DNA from: CAYOOT01 sp964405665
Lineage (GTDB): Bacteria > Bdellovibrionota_C > UBA2361 > SZUA-149 > CAZDWZ01
Reading direction: 5' to 3'
Assembly: GCA_964405665.1 (NCBI GenBank)
Contig: CAYOOT010000002.1
Span: 1 to 64,000, forward strand
Length of the DNA stretch: 64,000 nucleotides
Part shown: in pieces, positions 18,491 through 27,564 of the stretch
How positions within the stretch are numbered: the stretch's first letter is position 1
How the letters are laid out: each line of letters opens with the position of its first letter
Translations under genes and position numbers: made by a program
The notes under the pieces: model-generated
The model's input: the letters and a program-made list of their open reading frames with translations, nothing else
The model's database searches: none
What the model was told of the DNA's origin: nothing

Positions 18491-19603
18491 ATGAAAAAAA
18501 TAATTTATTTTTTGTTGGTGTTTGCTTTCTGTGTTCTAAATCAAATGCCTAAAAACCTAGTTGCTGAAAATCCAGAAAAAATCCGGCTGGGAGCGATTCT
18601 GCCATTAACAGCAGATTACGCCAGCTACGGCAAGCTGATTCAGGATGGAATTGAATTGGCAAAAAATGAAGCAAAACAAAGTGGCCTGGAAGTGGAAACA
18701 GCTTACGAGGATCTTCCTCTCCCCGGAATTCAGGCAGTGAGTGCCCTTAATAAATTAATTTTCAGTAATCAAATTCAAGCAATTGCCGCCAATTTTTGGA
18801 ATCCGGCAATACCGATTATTTCTCCGATCACAAATAAAAAAAATATTCCCGTATTTCATACAGCAATTGCTGATGATTATATTATCAATGCCGGAGATCT
18901 TGTATTTAGCACCAATGCCAAAACCTCCGATGAGGCAAAAATAATTGCCCAATATTCCATTGAGAAACTAAAGGCTAAAACCGCAGTAATCCTTTATATC
19001 GGAACCAATTGGGGTGAAGAATATGCTAAACATATCGAGAAAAGTTTTACCAATCTTGGTGGGGAATTACTTCTTATCGATCTTACTTCCTTACAAACCA
19101 CGGACTACCGTGCAATTCTTTCTAAGGTGCGTTCTTTAAAACCGGATGTTTTGTTTGCTTGTTACTTTGGAACAAATTTAGGCATAGTTTTAAAGCAAGC
19201 CAAGGAAAATGGTTTAAATATTCCGATCATGGCCACATATGAATCAGAAGATGACTCGGTAATTAATACGGCAAAAGATGCTGCCGAAGGTCTTTTGTTT
19301 TTCGTTCCTGAAGATGATTCGCAAGTTACAGCAAAAAATTTCATCAAGAAATTTGAAGCAAGCTATCACTATCTACCAAAGATATTAAGTAAAAATTCTT
19401 ATGATGCGACAAAAATATTGATTTCAACTTTAAACACTTGCAAAGAAGATATGAATTGTTTCAAAAAAAATGTTTATAATATTAAAAATTATCCGGGGGC
19501 TAGTGGAAATTTTTCTATTAATGAAGATGGGGCGGCAACAAAGAAGTTTGTTTTAAAAACAATAAGAGATGGGCAGTTTGTAATTTTAGCGGATTCAAGG
19601 TAA
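18491..19603 (+). CDS. LivK-like periplasmic binding protein (type 1 PBP)
   Basis: A 370-residue exported ligand-binding protein of the branched-chain amino acid/amide ABC transporter class. Signal peptide MKKIIYFLLVFAFCVLNQ, then IRLGAILPLTADYASYGK (family start), QDGIELAKNEAK, ALNKLIFSNQIQAIAANF, and a C-terminal half with KPDVLFACYFGTNLGIVLKQ and ASGNFSINEDGAATKKFVL. No permease or ATPase gene is adjacent, so it may serve a distant transporter or work as a sensor. Ribosome-binding site AAAGGA precedes the ATG. It is divergent from the XRE regulator and probably under its control. Confidence 0.88.
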   Translation: MKKIIYFLLVFAFCVLNQMPKNLVAENPEKIRLGAILPLTADYASYGKLIQDGIELAKNEAKQSGLEVETAYEDLPLPGIQAVSALNKLIFSNQIQAIAANFWNPAIPIISPITNKKNIPVFHTAIADDYIINAGDLVFSTNAKTSDEAKIIAQYSIEKLKAKTAVILYIGTNWGEEYAKHIEKSFTNLGGELLLIDLTSLQTTDYRAILSKVRSLKPDVLFACYFGTNLGIVLKQAKENGLNIPIMATYESEDDSVINTAKDAAEGLLFFVPEDDSQVTAKNFIKKFEASYHYLPKILSKNSYDATKILISTLNTCKEDMNCFKKNVYNIKNYPGASGNFSINEDGAATKKFVLKTIRDGQFVILADSR

Positions 19604-19795
19604 CAAGCGGACTTTAGGGTATCTCTAAAAATTAGGTAGAATAATTGTTTGGGATGTTTAAATTATGAAAATTTATTTGTAGGGGCACCCTTTATGGGTG
19701 CCCCTACATTGTTAATAGCCAAAATAAAATGTTTGTAAGAAACAGATGTTTGTTTTTACTTATTTTTAGAGATGCCCTTTAGTCCGCTTATTACC
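19599..19795. repeat. Nested palindromic element (MITE/REP-like)
   Basis: Imperfect outer inverted repeats 19599-19635 (GGTAACAAGCGGACTTTAGG start) and about 19759-19795 frame a 13-bp perfect hairpin, arms 19678-19690 (TGTAGGGGCACCC) and 19696-19708, loop TTTAT. The inner hairpin belongs to the same family as repeats at 45118 and 53210; the outer arm shares CCCTTTAGTCCGCT with the repeat at 47168-47207. The element touches the 3' end of the binding-protein gene and may act as its terminator. Confidence 0.75.
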
Positions 19796-19820
19796 AAAGA
19801 CTCTGTTCTTTCCGCTTAGC

Positions 19821-20783
19821 TTAACTATCCAACAACTCATAACTGCTAATTTTCTTTAAATCGATAGCCGTATTACCATCAGGCAATTCTACAATTGCTC
19901 TAACAAATCTTGCCCGGGGAATAATTTCTTCTGCTTTATAAGAAGTACGAGCATAGACTTGCTGAGCATAAGATTCATCAACCCCTTTAATATTAACAAG
20001 CAGTTCTACATCCATTGCAATCAAATCTTCCCTGCTCAGTCCATGAAAAAAACTATTTTCAGTAATCGGATGAGCCAAAGTCCAGGATAAAGCAAGATAA
20101 GTAATTTTATGAATTTCCAGATCTAAAACTTGGTATTTTCTTTTAACGTTGCCTTCCTCTCCTTGGTTATACGAAATCAGGACTTGTCCTTCAACTTCGA
20201 TTAGGCTTTTATTTCTGGCATTGGCTAATCGAATTAATAAAGCAGAGATCTCTCTATCGCCAAATTTTTCATGACGATAGGGAGCAATAACTGCATGATT
20301 ACTAAAAATCAATTTAGCATTGGGTCTGGAAAATCTACCATATAATAAACCCGTAGCAACAGCAAAGCTAAGCAATCCCAGCATTGCCTCCAATGTTGCA
20401 ATACTACCTTGAATTACTCCCACGGGATTTAATCTGCCATAACCGACCGTAGTCAAAGACTGTGCACTGAAAAAAAATACTTCTGTAAACTTTTCAAAAT
20501 TATTTTCATAGATCATGCCATTAATATTTTCTGCTCCCAAAAGGTAATAAAGTAGAGTAAAAAGTAAATTGGCGATTATATATACAGCAAGAAGAAGTAA
20601 ATTAAATTTCCACCAAGGCATCTCAATTAAATTATGGTAAGTATTAATTACCTGAAATCGAGGCTCGCCTAAGCGGATAACATTTGCCGTACCATCCTTA
20701 TTAATTAATCTTTGACGCGCGGAATTGGTATTGGATCCAAATCCAAATTCAGGGGCAGTATGATGAATGGCTATCTTTTTCAT
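19821..20783 (-). CDS. Inward-rectifier (Kir-type) potassium channel
   Basis: A 320-residue bacterial Kir homologue. Cytoplasmic slide-helix region before M1 (about 57-82), pore helix with FFFSAQSLTTVGYG and the K+ selectivity filter TVGYG at 112-116, M2 at about 122-148, then a C-terminal beta-rich IRK cytoplasmic domain (IFSNHAVIAPY ... LLIRLANARNKSLIEVEGQV ... YLALSWTLAHPI). The order matches KirBac channels. Gating ligands cannot be told. Alone on the minus strand after the palindromic element. Confidence 0.93.
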   Translation of the reverse strand: MKKIAIHHTAPEFGFGSNTNSARQRLINKDGTANVIRLGEPRFQVINTYHNLIEMPWWKFNLLLLAVYIIANLLFTLLYYLLGAENINGMIYENNFEKFTEVFFFSAQSLTTVGYGRLNPVGVIQGSIATLEAMLGLLSFAVATGLLYGRFSRPNAKLIFSNHAVIAPYRHEKFGDREISALLIRLANARNKSLIEVEGQVLISYNQGEEGNVKRKYQVLDLEIHKITYLALSWTLAHPITENSFFHGLSREDLIAMDVELLVNIKGVDESYAQQVYARTSYKAEEIIPRARFVRAIVELPDGNTAIDLKKISSYELLDS

Positions 20784-20860
20784 ACCGATTATATATAGTT
20801 ATTTTACTTAATTTTGCAACAATCTGTTGGCGGAAAGCAAATTAAGAATTATAGGAGTTT

Positions 20861-21217
20861 TTATCCGACTGATTTAGCTTTCTGAACATCACTATTTGGA
20901 ACATGTCCTTGATGAATGTTGCTCTGATAATCGCTGCTATTTCCATTAACGGCATTATCTAAAGCATTCTCCATTCCTTTTCTCATTAGCTTCTCAGCAA
21001 AAGAAAGTTGATCTTTTTGGCCAGCAGGAATCACACTAGCCACTAATTTATTTGCAATGGCGTTGCTTACGGTATTTCCAATATTGCTTCCCAAACTATT
21101 CGCCGCTGCTTGTGCTAGTTGTGTTATTAGCGGAAGTAAAAGGGGCCAGAAACCTGCAGATGCTGTTGTAGTTGCAACCTTCGCTATCGTTTTAGTACCT
21201 TGTGTAAAAATCGACAT
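20861..21217 (-). CDS. Hypothetical Ala/Asn-rich protein, 118 residues
   Basis: Not recognised. The first half is hydrophobic and small-residue rich (VATTTASAGFWPLLLPLITQ, AQAAANSLGSNIGNTVSNAI) and could form one amphipathic or membrane-active helix hairpin; the second half is polar and ends DVQKAKSVG. It lacks a standard signal peptide. The composition is a little like small pore-forming or bacteriocin-like peptides, but there are no processing genes nearby, so that is not claimed. The frame is clean from ATG to stop and the gene sits in a minus-strand run with the Kir channel. Confidence 0.45.
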   Translation of the reverse strand: MSIFTQGTKTIAKVATTTASAGFWPLLLPLITQLAQAAANSLGSNIGNTVSNAIANKLVASVIPAGQKDQLSFAEKLMRKGMENALDNAVNGNSSDYQSNIHQGHVPNSDVQKAKSVG

Positions 21218-21382
21218 AAAAAATCTATAATTTCTTAATATTAATATATATAACTATCAAAATTTAGCCTTATGTTACATAATAAATTTCTTTGAAAAGT
21301 AGCTTTCATAATTGAAAAGGACTAATATCAGATACTTTGCTAAACAGATAAGAGACTGCTTTTAATCACTTAATTAAAAAAA

Positions 21383-23077
21383 ATGAAAATGAATAAGCTT
21401 TGCCAATCCTGTCTAAATGATTTTGAGATCAGAGCTGAAGATCTCTTATTTTACAAAAAAATCAGCCCAAGTTTTGCAGGTAAGAAGTATCAAATTCCCG
21501 AGCCGAAATTTTGTCCTACTTGTCGTGAAAAAAGAAGGTTGGCTTTTAGAAACGAAAGATCGCTTTATAAAAGAAAATGCGACCATTGCCAAAATAGCAT
21601 CCTATCCACAATTGCTCCGGAAAAACCTTATACTGTTTTTTGTGAAAAGTGTTGGTGGAGTGATTCTTGGGAGGCTCAATCTTTTGGACGCGATTATGAT
21701 TTTTCCAAAAGTTTTTTTGAAAATTTCAGATTGCTCAAGGAACAAGTTCCTTTAATTTGCTTATTTAATCACAGTAACGAAAATTCCGATTATGTCAATC
21801 AAACAGTAGGACTGAAAGATTGCTATCTGATTTTTTCCTCTTGCAATGCCCGGCAATGCGTTCATGGAGTGAGAATGAATAACTGCACTGATTGTGTTGA
21901 TGGTTTGGTAGTTGAATACTCAGAACTAAGCTATGAATGTATCACCTCTCATCATACCTATAACTGCCAATACTGCCAGGATTGTTCTAATTGCAAAGAA
22001 TCCAGATTTTTATTTGATTGCATTGGCTGCTCTAATTGCCTTTTTTGCAGCAATTTAAGAAATGCATCTTACTGTATCAACAACGTTAAGCTCAGCAAAG
22101 CTGAATATCAAGCGCAAGCAAAAGAGATTTATGAGAACTGTAAATCTTATGAAAATATACAAAGCTTTATTGCCAAGTGGAATAAGCTAATTCAGAATTC
22201 CATTCATCGCAGCACTCGCTCTCTTTCTTGTGAAAATAGTTCGGGGGACTATTTATATTCAAGCAAAAATGCTTATTTATGCTTTCAATGTGGAGAAATT
22301 GAAGATTGCGCTTATGCCGTTTTGGTTAACAAATCAAAAGATCACTATGATTGCAATAATTCCTTCGAAGGTGAATTGGCCTATCAATGCTGCACCGCAG
22401 GGATCGGATCATATAATACACTTTTCTGCGTTGATTGTTGGCCCAGCCATATTGACACGCTTTATTCTCTTTTTTCTCCTAATTCCAAAAAAATATTTGG
22501 TTGCATCGGTTTGCGCAGTGGCGAATACTCAATTCTTAATAAAAAATACAGTCCCGAAGAGTATGAAAGACTTTGTGCCAAAATTATCGAACAAATGTCA
22601 GCTGATGGTTCCTGGGGAGAATTCTTTCCTCCAAGCCTTTCTAATTTTGGATATAATGAATCAGTAGCTTCTGAATACTACCCTCTGGAAAAAGAAGTTG
22701 CCATGGAATCTGGTTTTAATTGGCATGAGCAAATACAAGAACAACTTACTCCAGCTGAAATTCTTGAAGCAAGAGACCTTCCAGATACTATTGAGCTGGT
22801 AGACGAGAGTATTACAAAAAAAGCGATTCGTTGTGAAGAATCTAAGAAATTTTTTCGTTTTGTTACGCCGGAAATTAATTTTTATAGAAAAGTTGGTCTA
22901 GCTTTACCTCGCAAACACCCCAATCTGCGACATCAAAAACGCCTGGCTAAATTCAACCCTCGTAAAATTTTTCAGAGAAAATGTGTCAATTGTCACTCCT
23001 CAATTCTTTCCACATACTCCGCCGATCGAACAGAAAAAGTATATTGTAATACTTGCTATGAAAAAGAAATGTCATGA
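21383..23077 (+). CDS. Cys-rich multi-zinc-ribbon protein, paralogue 1
   Basis: A 564-residue cytoplasmic protein with more than 40 Cys. It begins with a ribbon CQSCLNDFEI ... FCPTCREKRRL, a second ribbon KCDHCQNSILS ... VFCEKCWW, then WSDSWEAQSFGRDYDFSKSF, a long central region of C-x-x-C and D/N-C spacing (NCTDCVDG, CQYCQDCSNC, FDCIGCSNCLFCSNLR), repeated again after residue 290, and a C-terminal ribbon KCVNCHSSILS ... YCNTCYEKE that mirrors the second ribbon. I know this architecture from uncharacterised proteins frequent in candidate-phyla (CPR and relatives) genomes; the function is unknown, presumably metal or nucleic-acid binding. Its stop overlaps the start of the paralogue (ATGA). 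Confidence 0.8.
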   Translation: MKMNKLCQSCLNDFEIRAEDLLFYKKISPSFAGKKYQIPEPKFCPTCREKRRLAFRNERSLYKRKCDHCQNSILSTIAPEKPYTVFCEKCWWSDSWEAQSFGRDYDFSKSFFENFRLLKEQVPLICLFNHSNENSDYVNQTVGLKDCYLIFSSCNARQCVHGVRMNNCTDCVDGLVVEYSELSYECITSHHTYNCQYCQDCSNCKESRFLFDCIGCSNCLFCSNLRNASYCINNVKLSKAEYQAQAKEIYENCKSYENIQSFIAKWNKLIQNSIHRSTRSLSCENSSGDYLYSSKNAYLCFQCGEIEDCAYAVLVNKSKDHYDCNNSFEGELAYQCCTAGIGSYNTLFCVDCWPSHIDTLYSLFSPNSKKIFGCIGLRSGEYSILNKKYSPEEYERLCAKIIEQMSADGSWGEFFPPSLSNFGYNESVASEYYPLEKEVAMESGFNWHEQIQEQLTPAEILEARDLPDTIELVDESITKKAIRCEESKKFFRFVTPEINFYRKVGLALPRKHPNLRHQKRLAKFNPRKIFQRKCVNCHSSILSTYSADRTEKVYCNTCYEKEMS

Positions 23078-24654
23078 GCAATAAACAAAAATGCAGAATT
23101 ACCGGGAAAGATTTCGAAGTTCCGGAAGCTGAACTGCTGCATATTAAAAACATGAGCACAGCTTTTCCGGGATTTGAACTGCCGCTTCCCCTTCCCACTA
23201 TCCACCCCTTGGAGCAACTGAGAAGGATGTTTTCTTTTACAAATTACCATAACCTCCATCACGAAAAGAGTAGCTTCTCCGGAAAACCTCTGATCTCCCG
23301 CTATGATTCTAAGTTAGGAACAAAACTTTGCACAGTTGATGAATTCTGGAGCGACAAAATAGACAATCTTGAATTTGGAAGAGCTTATGATTTTTCCCGA
23401 CCTTTTTTTGAACAGTGGAAAGAGCTTTATCATGATTGTTATATGCTCCCTTTGAATAATTTTAATGCTGAAGGTTCTTTGTATGTTAATGGCACAAGAA
23501 ATGTAAAAGATTGTTATCTTTGTTTTAATGCTTTGGAATCCAGAGATTGTCTCTATTCCTTGGAAATTGCCAATTCCGAAGATTGTATCAGTTGCACCGG
23601 AACTTCTCATTCCCAATATTGTTATAACTGCCTGGATATTGAACATTGTTACGAATGTCAGGATTCTCAGGACTGTAAAAACTCAAGTTTTTGTATTGCT
23701 TCTCTCGATTTAATCGGATCAAAATATTGTTTTGGCTGCGTCGGATTGAGAAATCAAGAATACTGCATTTTCAATGAAGCAGTTGGCGAAAAAAAATATA
23801 AAGAATTTATTTCTGCACTAGCTCTAGGAAATTTTGCAGAACGCCTGAAAGCACTGGCTAAGGCCAAAGAATTTATCGATCAGCAAAAACATCAAGTAAA
23901 TCGTTTCGTTAATACGGAAAACAGTAGCGGAAATTATTTACGTAACTGTAAAAATGTTTTTGATTCATATTTTTCTGAAAACTGCGAAGACTGCGGCTAT
24001 CTTGTGACGAGCCGTAATGCTAAAAATTGTTGGCGGGGATTTTCTTTGAATTCCGAACTAAACTATCTTTCGATGTCAGTCGGGGGTTACTATAATTATT
24101 GTAGTTATTGCGGGGTTGATTGTCGTTATCTGATTAATAGTTTTGTTTGTGTTAATAATTGTGAACATTGTTTCGGCTGTGTCGCCTTGAAAGGAAATTC
24201 CTATTGCATTCTGAACAAGCAATATTCTAAAAAAGATTATTTTGAACTTCTTCCTCGAATTATCGAACAAATGACCAGCACCGCCGAATGGGGAGAATTT
24301 TTTCCTCCTGACCTTTCACCCTATAACGTCTTTGAGACTAAGGCTTGTGAATATTTCGATCCTCTTAGCGAAATAGAATTCAAAAAACGCGGTTATCGGA
24401 TTGAAGAAATTGAGAACAATCAAAAGATCGATCCTACTTTTTGCAAAACTTTTCCGGCTAATATTCAGCAAATTGATATCGATCAAATACTGAATCAAAC
24501 TTTTTGTTGTGAGCAATCAGGACGGCCTTTTAAATATCAAAAAAAGGAATTGATCTTTTTGCAACGCAATAATATTCCTCTGCCTCACAATGACTGGAAA
24601 TCGCGCTTACAAGAATTATTTAAAAAAAGAGTATTGGTTCCTGCTGTAATTTGA
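23074..24654 (+). CDS. Cys-rich multi-zinc-ribbon protein, paralogue 2
   Basis: A 526-residue paralogue of the preceding protein, translationally coupled to it by a 4-bp overlap. It keeps the central core (FWSDKIDNLEFGRAYDFSRP, DCISCTGTSHSQYCYNCLD, CYECQDSQDCKNSSFC, YCFGCVGLRNQEYCIFNE) and the second repeat (NSFVCVNNCEHCFGCVALKG), as well as EQMTSTAEWGEFFPPDLSPY, present in the first copy as MSADGSWGEFFPPSLS. It lacks the second N-terminal ribbon and the C-terminal ribbon, starting instead with CRITGKDFEVPEAEL. The two may form a heteromer, inferred from coupling and homology. Function unknown. Confidence 0.8.
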   Translation: MSNKQKCRITGKDFEVPEAELLHIKNMSTAFPGFELPLPLPTIHPLEQLRRMFSFTNYHNLHHEKSSFSGKPLISRYDSKLGTKLCTVDEFWSDKIDNLEFGRAYDFSRPFFEQWKELYHDCYMLPLNNFNAEGSLYVNGTRNVKDCYLCFNALESRDCLYSLEIANSEDCISCTGTSHSQYCYNCLDIEHCYECQDSQDCKNSSFCIASLDLIGSKYCFGCVGLRNQEYCIFNEAVGEKKYKEFISALALGNFAERLKALAKAKEFIDQQKHQVNRFVNTENSSGNYLRNCKNVFDSYFSENCEDCGYLVTSRNAKNCWRGFSLNSELNYLSMSVGGYYNYCSYCGVDCRYLINSFVCVNNCEHCFGCVALKGNSYCILNKQYSKKDYFELLPRIIEQMTSTAEWGEFFPPDLSPYNVFETKACEYFDPLSEIEFKKRGYRIEEIENNQKIDPTFCKTFPANIQQIDIDQILNQTFCCEQSGRPFKYQKKELIFLQRNNIPLPHNDWKSRLQELFKKRVLVPAVI

Positions 24655-24679
24655 GTAGCCATGATCTAAGGAAAAATAA

Positions 24680-24825
24680 CTGGAGCGCGGACGTCCTCGT
24701 CCGCAACCTGGAACACAGCAAAGCAGGAATTCTCATGGTAAAAAAATAATTTTCTTTAGTGGTTACCTTTGAGGAATCTATCTGAAATACTTTCCAGGTT
24801 GCGGACGAGGACGTCCGCGGTCCAG
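24680..24825. repeat. Palindromic mobile-like repeat (REPIN/MITE-like)
   Basis: Arms 24680-24713 and 24792-24825 are complementary at 33 of 34 positions, with 78 bp between. Each arm itself contains a hairpin GCGGACGTCCTCGTCCGC, so the element is two REP-like palindromes in inverted orientation. It fills the space between convergent genes and is much richer in G+C than its surroundings. Part of it (GGAGCGCGGAC) recurs at 47168. Confidence 0.85.
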
Positions 24826-24832
24826 AATAATC

Positions 24833-25522
24833 TTATTTTCTACTTTTAGTCTTCGTAGATACTATAATTTTTTTCTTTGTAGTTTTACTAACTACTTTGG
24901 CTACAGGAGTTGGTAAAGCTTTTTTAAAAACTGTCTTATTTTTAAGAGGATTCGAATCTAAATAAGCAATGGCATCTACCACTTCCGGCGGAAGATCGGG
25001 ACTATAAACAAAAGCTAAAAAATCAGTGCTTTTTTTGACTTTCGCTAAATTTTCTCTTGTCGGTTCAATTGAAAGATAAAAACGCATTGCAGAAAAATTG
25101 CAATTAACTGATTCCGTATATTCATTTAAACATAAATTAATGGTCTCTTTTGCCAGATACCCTGTCCCTTGCACATCCAGATTATGACCCTCTCGGAGAA
25201 GTTCGCTTAGAATACTCAGAATCTCTTCTGATTTGCCGTCGTTTTTTAAATGAGCATTGATATCGATAAAAGCTTCACTCCAACGATTATAAATTTTTTG
25301 CTTATTTTCTTGGGAAGAAACCCCGGGAGGATAACTTCCAATATATTTACTTAAATACGCAACTTCTTTTTGTAATTTTTCTAAGGAATTTTTTGGTTCT
25401 TCTCTGGTCGTCTCTGGAAGAATAAAATTGCTTTTACTTTCTTCCGCCAATACTGATTGACATAGAAACAAAGAATTAAAGGATAAGAGAAACAAAATTA
25501 TTAAAATTATTTTTTTATACAT
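24833..25522 (-). CDS. Exported hypothetical protein with basic tail
   Basis: A 229-residue protein with a Sec signal peptide (MYKKIILIILFLLSF core, cleavage near VLA-EE). The mature part is helical (LEKLQKEVAYLSKYI, SEEILSILSELLREG) with one Cys pair (NLCLNEY..VNCNFS), and ends in a Lys/Thr-rich tail (SKTTKKKIIVSTKTKSRK). I recognise no family. Probably periplasmic or surface associated. It is the only gene between two repeat elements. Confidence 0.6.
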   Translation of the reverse strand: MYKKIILIILFLLSFNSLFLCQSVLAEESKSNFILPETTREEPKNSLEKLQKEVAYLSKYIGSYPPGVSSQENKQKIYNRWSEAFIDINAHLKNDGKSEEILSILSELLREGHNLDVQGTGYLAKETINLCLNEYTESVNCNFSAMRFYLSIEPTRENLAKVKKSTDFLAFVYSPDLPPEVVDAIAYLDSNPLKNKTVFKKALPTPVAKVVSKTTKKKIIVSTKTKSRK

Positions 25523-25611
25523 ATCAATTCTAAATTTTTTATAAGTTTAGTTAAAGTAAGATCCTAACCTCTCCTTGCAATGTCTCCTAAAAAACCCAAG
25601 ACTGAACCACT

Positions 25612-25719
25612 TGTCGTTGCGAGGGAGCCGAAGGCGATCGAAGCAATCTCCTTGCGTTTACTCAGGGACTAATTTGGGTAAACACTGGGAGATTGCTTCG
25701 CTTCGCTCGCAACGACAGG
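25612..25719. repeat. Dispersed palindromic repeat of the TGTCGTTGCGAG class
   Basis: The left arm starts at 25612 (TGTCGTTGCGAGGGAGCC) and runs to GAAGCAATCTCC at 25651; the right arm (GGGAGATTGCTTCGC start at 25687, ending in CGCAACGACAGG) is its near complement. Such sequences are common intergenic palindromes in many bacterial genomes. The rest of 25523-25914 holds no gene; fragments such as CTTGCAATG near 25574 and 25806 look like decayed relatives of the same family. Confidence 0.8.
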
Positions 25720-25914
25720 TTATTTTGCCTTCGTTTCCTTCGCATGACAAATAGTTCTAAGGTTTCTTCTAACTATAACAAGACTCTCGGCCTCGTAGGA
25801 GACTTGCAATGACCATACTATACTTTCTTTAATATATCCAAACTCCTCAATTCTGAAGCACTTAGCAGTGTTAATTTTTTAGATTTCAATAATCAACGAA
25901 AAACGTTCTGTAAT

Positions 25915-27402
25915 TTAGGAAGTTTCCATTTCGGGAATTCTTTGATTAAGCAGACTAAGAACGGCTCTAAAGACTTTTCTCGCTTCCATCGATAAAGACT
26001 TTTTACCGCCATTATCAACATACAGCACCAAAGGTTTTTTATGTTTCGCCCTTAAAGGTGAAACAAAATAAGAAGAACTACCCAGAGGAGCTACCACTTC
26101 TCCAGCAAAAGTAGAATTGAAGGAATTCATTTTTGTAAAGCAAAGTGCCAAGGGAGAGAGCGGATCCTCTAAGAAAATTTCAATGCCTGCATAAATTCTC
26201 TTTCCAAAAGCCATTTTTACTTGAGCGGATTTACGATCTTCCCCGACAACCAATAAAGCCGCTCTGGCATAAGGCCCTCGATGAATTAAAACTTCTATGA
26301 CATCTTCCAACAGTTCAAAGACATCGGTACTAAGAAAACAAATTTCCTCAACTTTCCCAATTAGATCTTTTGACTTTTTGCTAAACTCCTTAAGATTTTT
26401 TTCGATATCGGAATTAGTTTGGACAATATAATTTACTTCTTCTTCCAGTACCTTGAGCATACTGCTGGAACTTCCTCGCAGCTCCTCTTCATCCAGATAA
26501 GATAGATCCTCATCTTTTTCTTTGTATCCATCAAAAGTAATTTCTGCTGAAGGTTCTATGTTTTTGTGTTCGATCTTATTTTCCAGAAGATCATTATAAT
26601 AAGCTGAAATCAATTCATATATTGTGGAATATTGCTGGCCAGTGATTTTAAGAAACCGAATGGCACTTTTAGAAGGCAAATTAAGGTTAGGATGATATTT
26701 CTTCCATTTGCCATTATGGACCGCATCAACTAATTCAATTGCACTTTGTAAAATAAAGCGCAAATTGACCTGTGCTGATGTTTTGCACAGCTCATCTTTA
26801 TTAAAAGCGTGAACAATCTCGGGAGATATCTTATGGTATTCCAGAAATTCATTGAAGATTTCATTAAGGTTAAAAGAATAATTATGGCGTAAACGATAGG
26901 CCAGAGAAGATGGGTTCAGACTTTTAGATATTTTAAGAAATTCTTGTTTTAAAGTCGTGCAGGCAATCATCTGCCCAACATAAGCAAACAATCCTGCCAT
27001 TTGCGTAACTTCGGTTAAATCCCGATAAACTATTGAGGAGATTGTACGTGCAACAAATGAAGTTTCCAAACAAAGTTTTCTAAAATATTCCACCCGTGCT
27101 TCAACTTCAGAATCTTCTGATACTGGTCGATTTAACATGTTATTTAAAATATCAATTACCGAGCCTACTCCAAGTCGGACAACCGCAGCACGCACATTAA
27201 TGATATTTTCTTTTACAGAACTTTGATCTAAGGAATTTGCCTCGCGCAACAACTCTAAAGTAATTATCGGATCCTCTCCTAATAAATTTGCCAACTGCGG
27301 AATTCGCATATCACCGACAGATGCAAGCTCGATGCCAGACAAAAGAATTTCTTTTTTTGCCGGGAGTTTGAGTTCTGTTGGTTTTACTTTTTCGATAGCC
27401 AT
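25915..27402 (-). CDS. HDOD domain signalling protein with C-terminal GAF-like domain
   Basis: A 495-residue cytoplasmic protein. The first 230 residues match HDOD (HD-related output domain): RIPQLANLLGEDPIITLELL, ANSLD, VRAAVVRLGVGSVIDIL, FAYVGQMIACTTLKQEF, EFLEYHKISPEIVHAF. The metal-binding His/Asp pairs of true HD phosphohydrolases are absent, as normal for HDOD. A linker with DLSYLDEEELRGSSSSML then helices lead to a C-terminal beta/alpha domain (ALLVVGEDRKSAQVKMAFG ... YFVSPLRAKHKKPLVLYVDN) that resembles a GAF fold. HDOD proteins act in signalling, motility and stress; the partner is unknown. Divergent from the secreted cluster with 162 bp between, so a shared control region is possible. 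Confidence 0.8.
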   Translation of the reverse strand: MAIEKVKPTELKLPAKKEILLSGIELASVGDMRIPQLANLLGEDPIITLELLREANSLDQSSVKENIINVRAAVVRLGVGSVIDILNNMLNRPVSEDSEVEARVEYFRKLCLETSFVARTISSIVYRDLTEVTQMAGLFAYVGQMIACTTLKQEFLKISKSLNPSSLAYRLRHNYSFNLNEIFNEFLEYHKISPEIVHAFNKDELCKTSAQVNLRFILQSAIELVDAVHNGKWKKYHPNLNLPSKSAIRFLKITGQQYSTIYELISAYYNDLLENKIEHKNIEPSAEITFDGYKEKDEDLSYLDEEELRGSSSSMLKVLEEEVNYIVQTNSDIEKNLKEFSKKSKDLIGKVEEICFLSTDVFELLEDVIEVLIHRGPYARAALLVVGEDRKSAQVKMAFGKRIYAGIEIFLEDPLSPLALCFTKMNSFNSTFAGEVVAPLGSSSYFVSPLRAKHKKPLVLYVDNGGKKSLSMEARKVFRAVLSLLNQRIPEMETS

Positions 27403-27564
27403 ATCAATTTAAATATCGGCAGAAATAAACATAATGTTTAGGGGATATTAGAATTTGAAGAGCCCGATTTTGGCTGGTAATTACTTTAATTCAAGATAGA
27501 AAGGCCATTCATTCTTTTAAAAAAATAATAGTTATAGCTACTTAACAAATAAAGATTTTAATCA

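Noticed and set aside
20861..21217. Bacteriocin call for the Ala/Asn-rich protein
   Set aside because: No double-Gly leader, modification or transport gene nearby, and composition alone is not enough.
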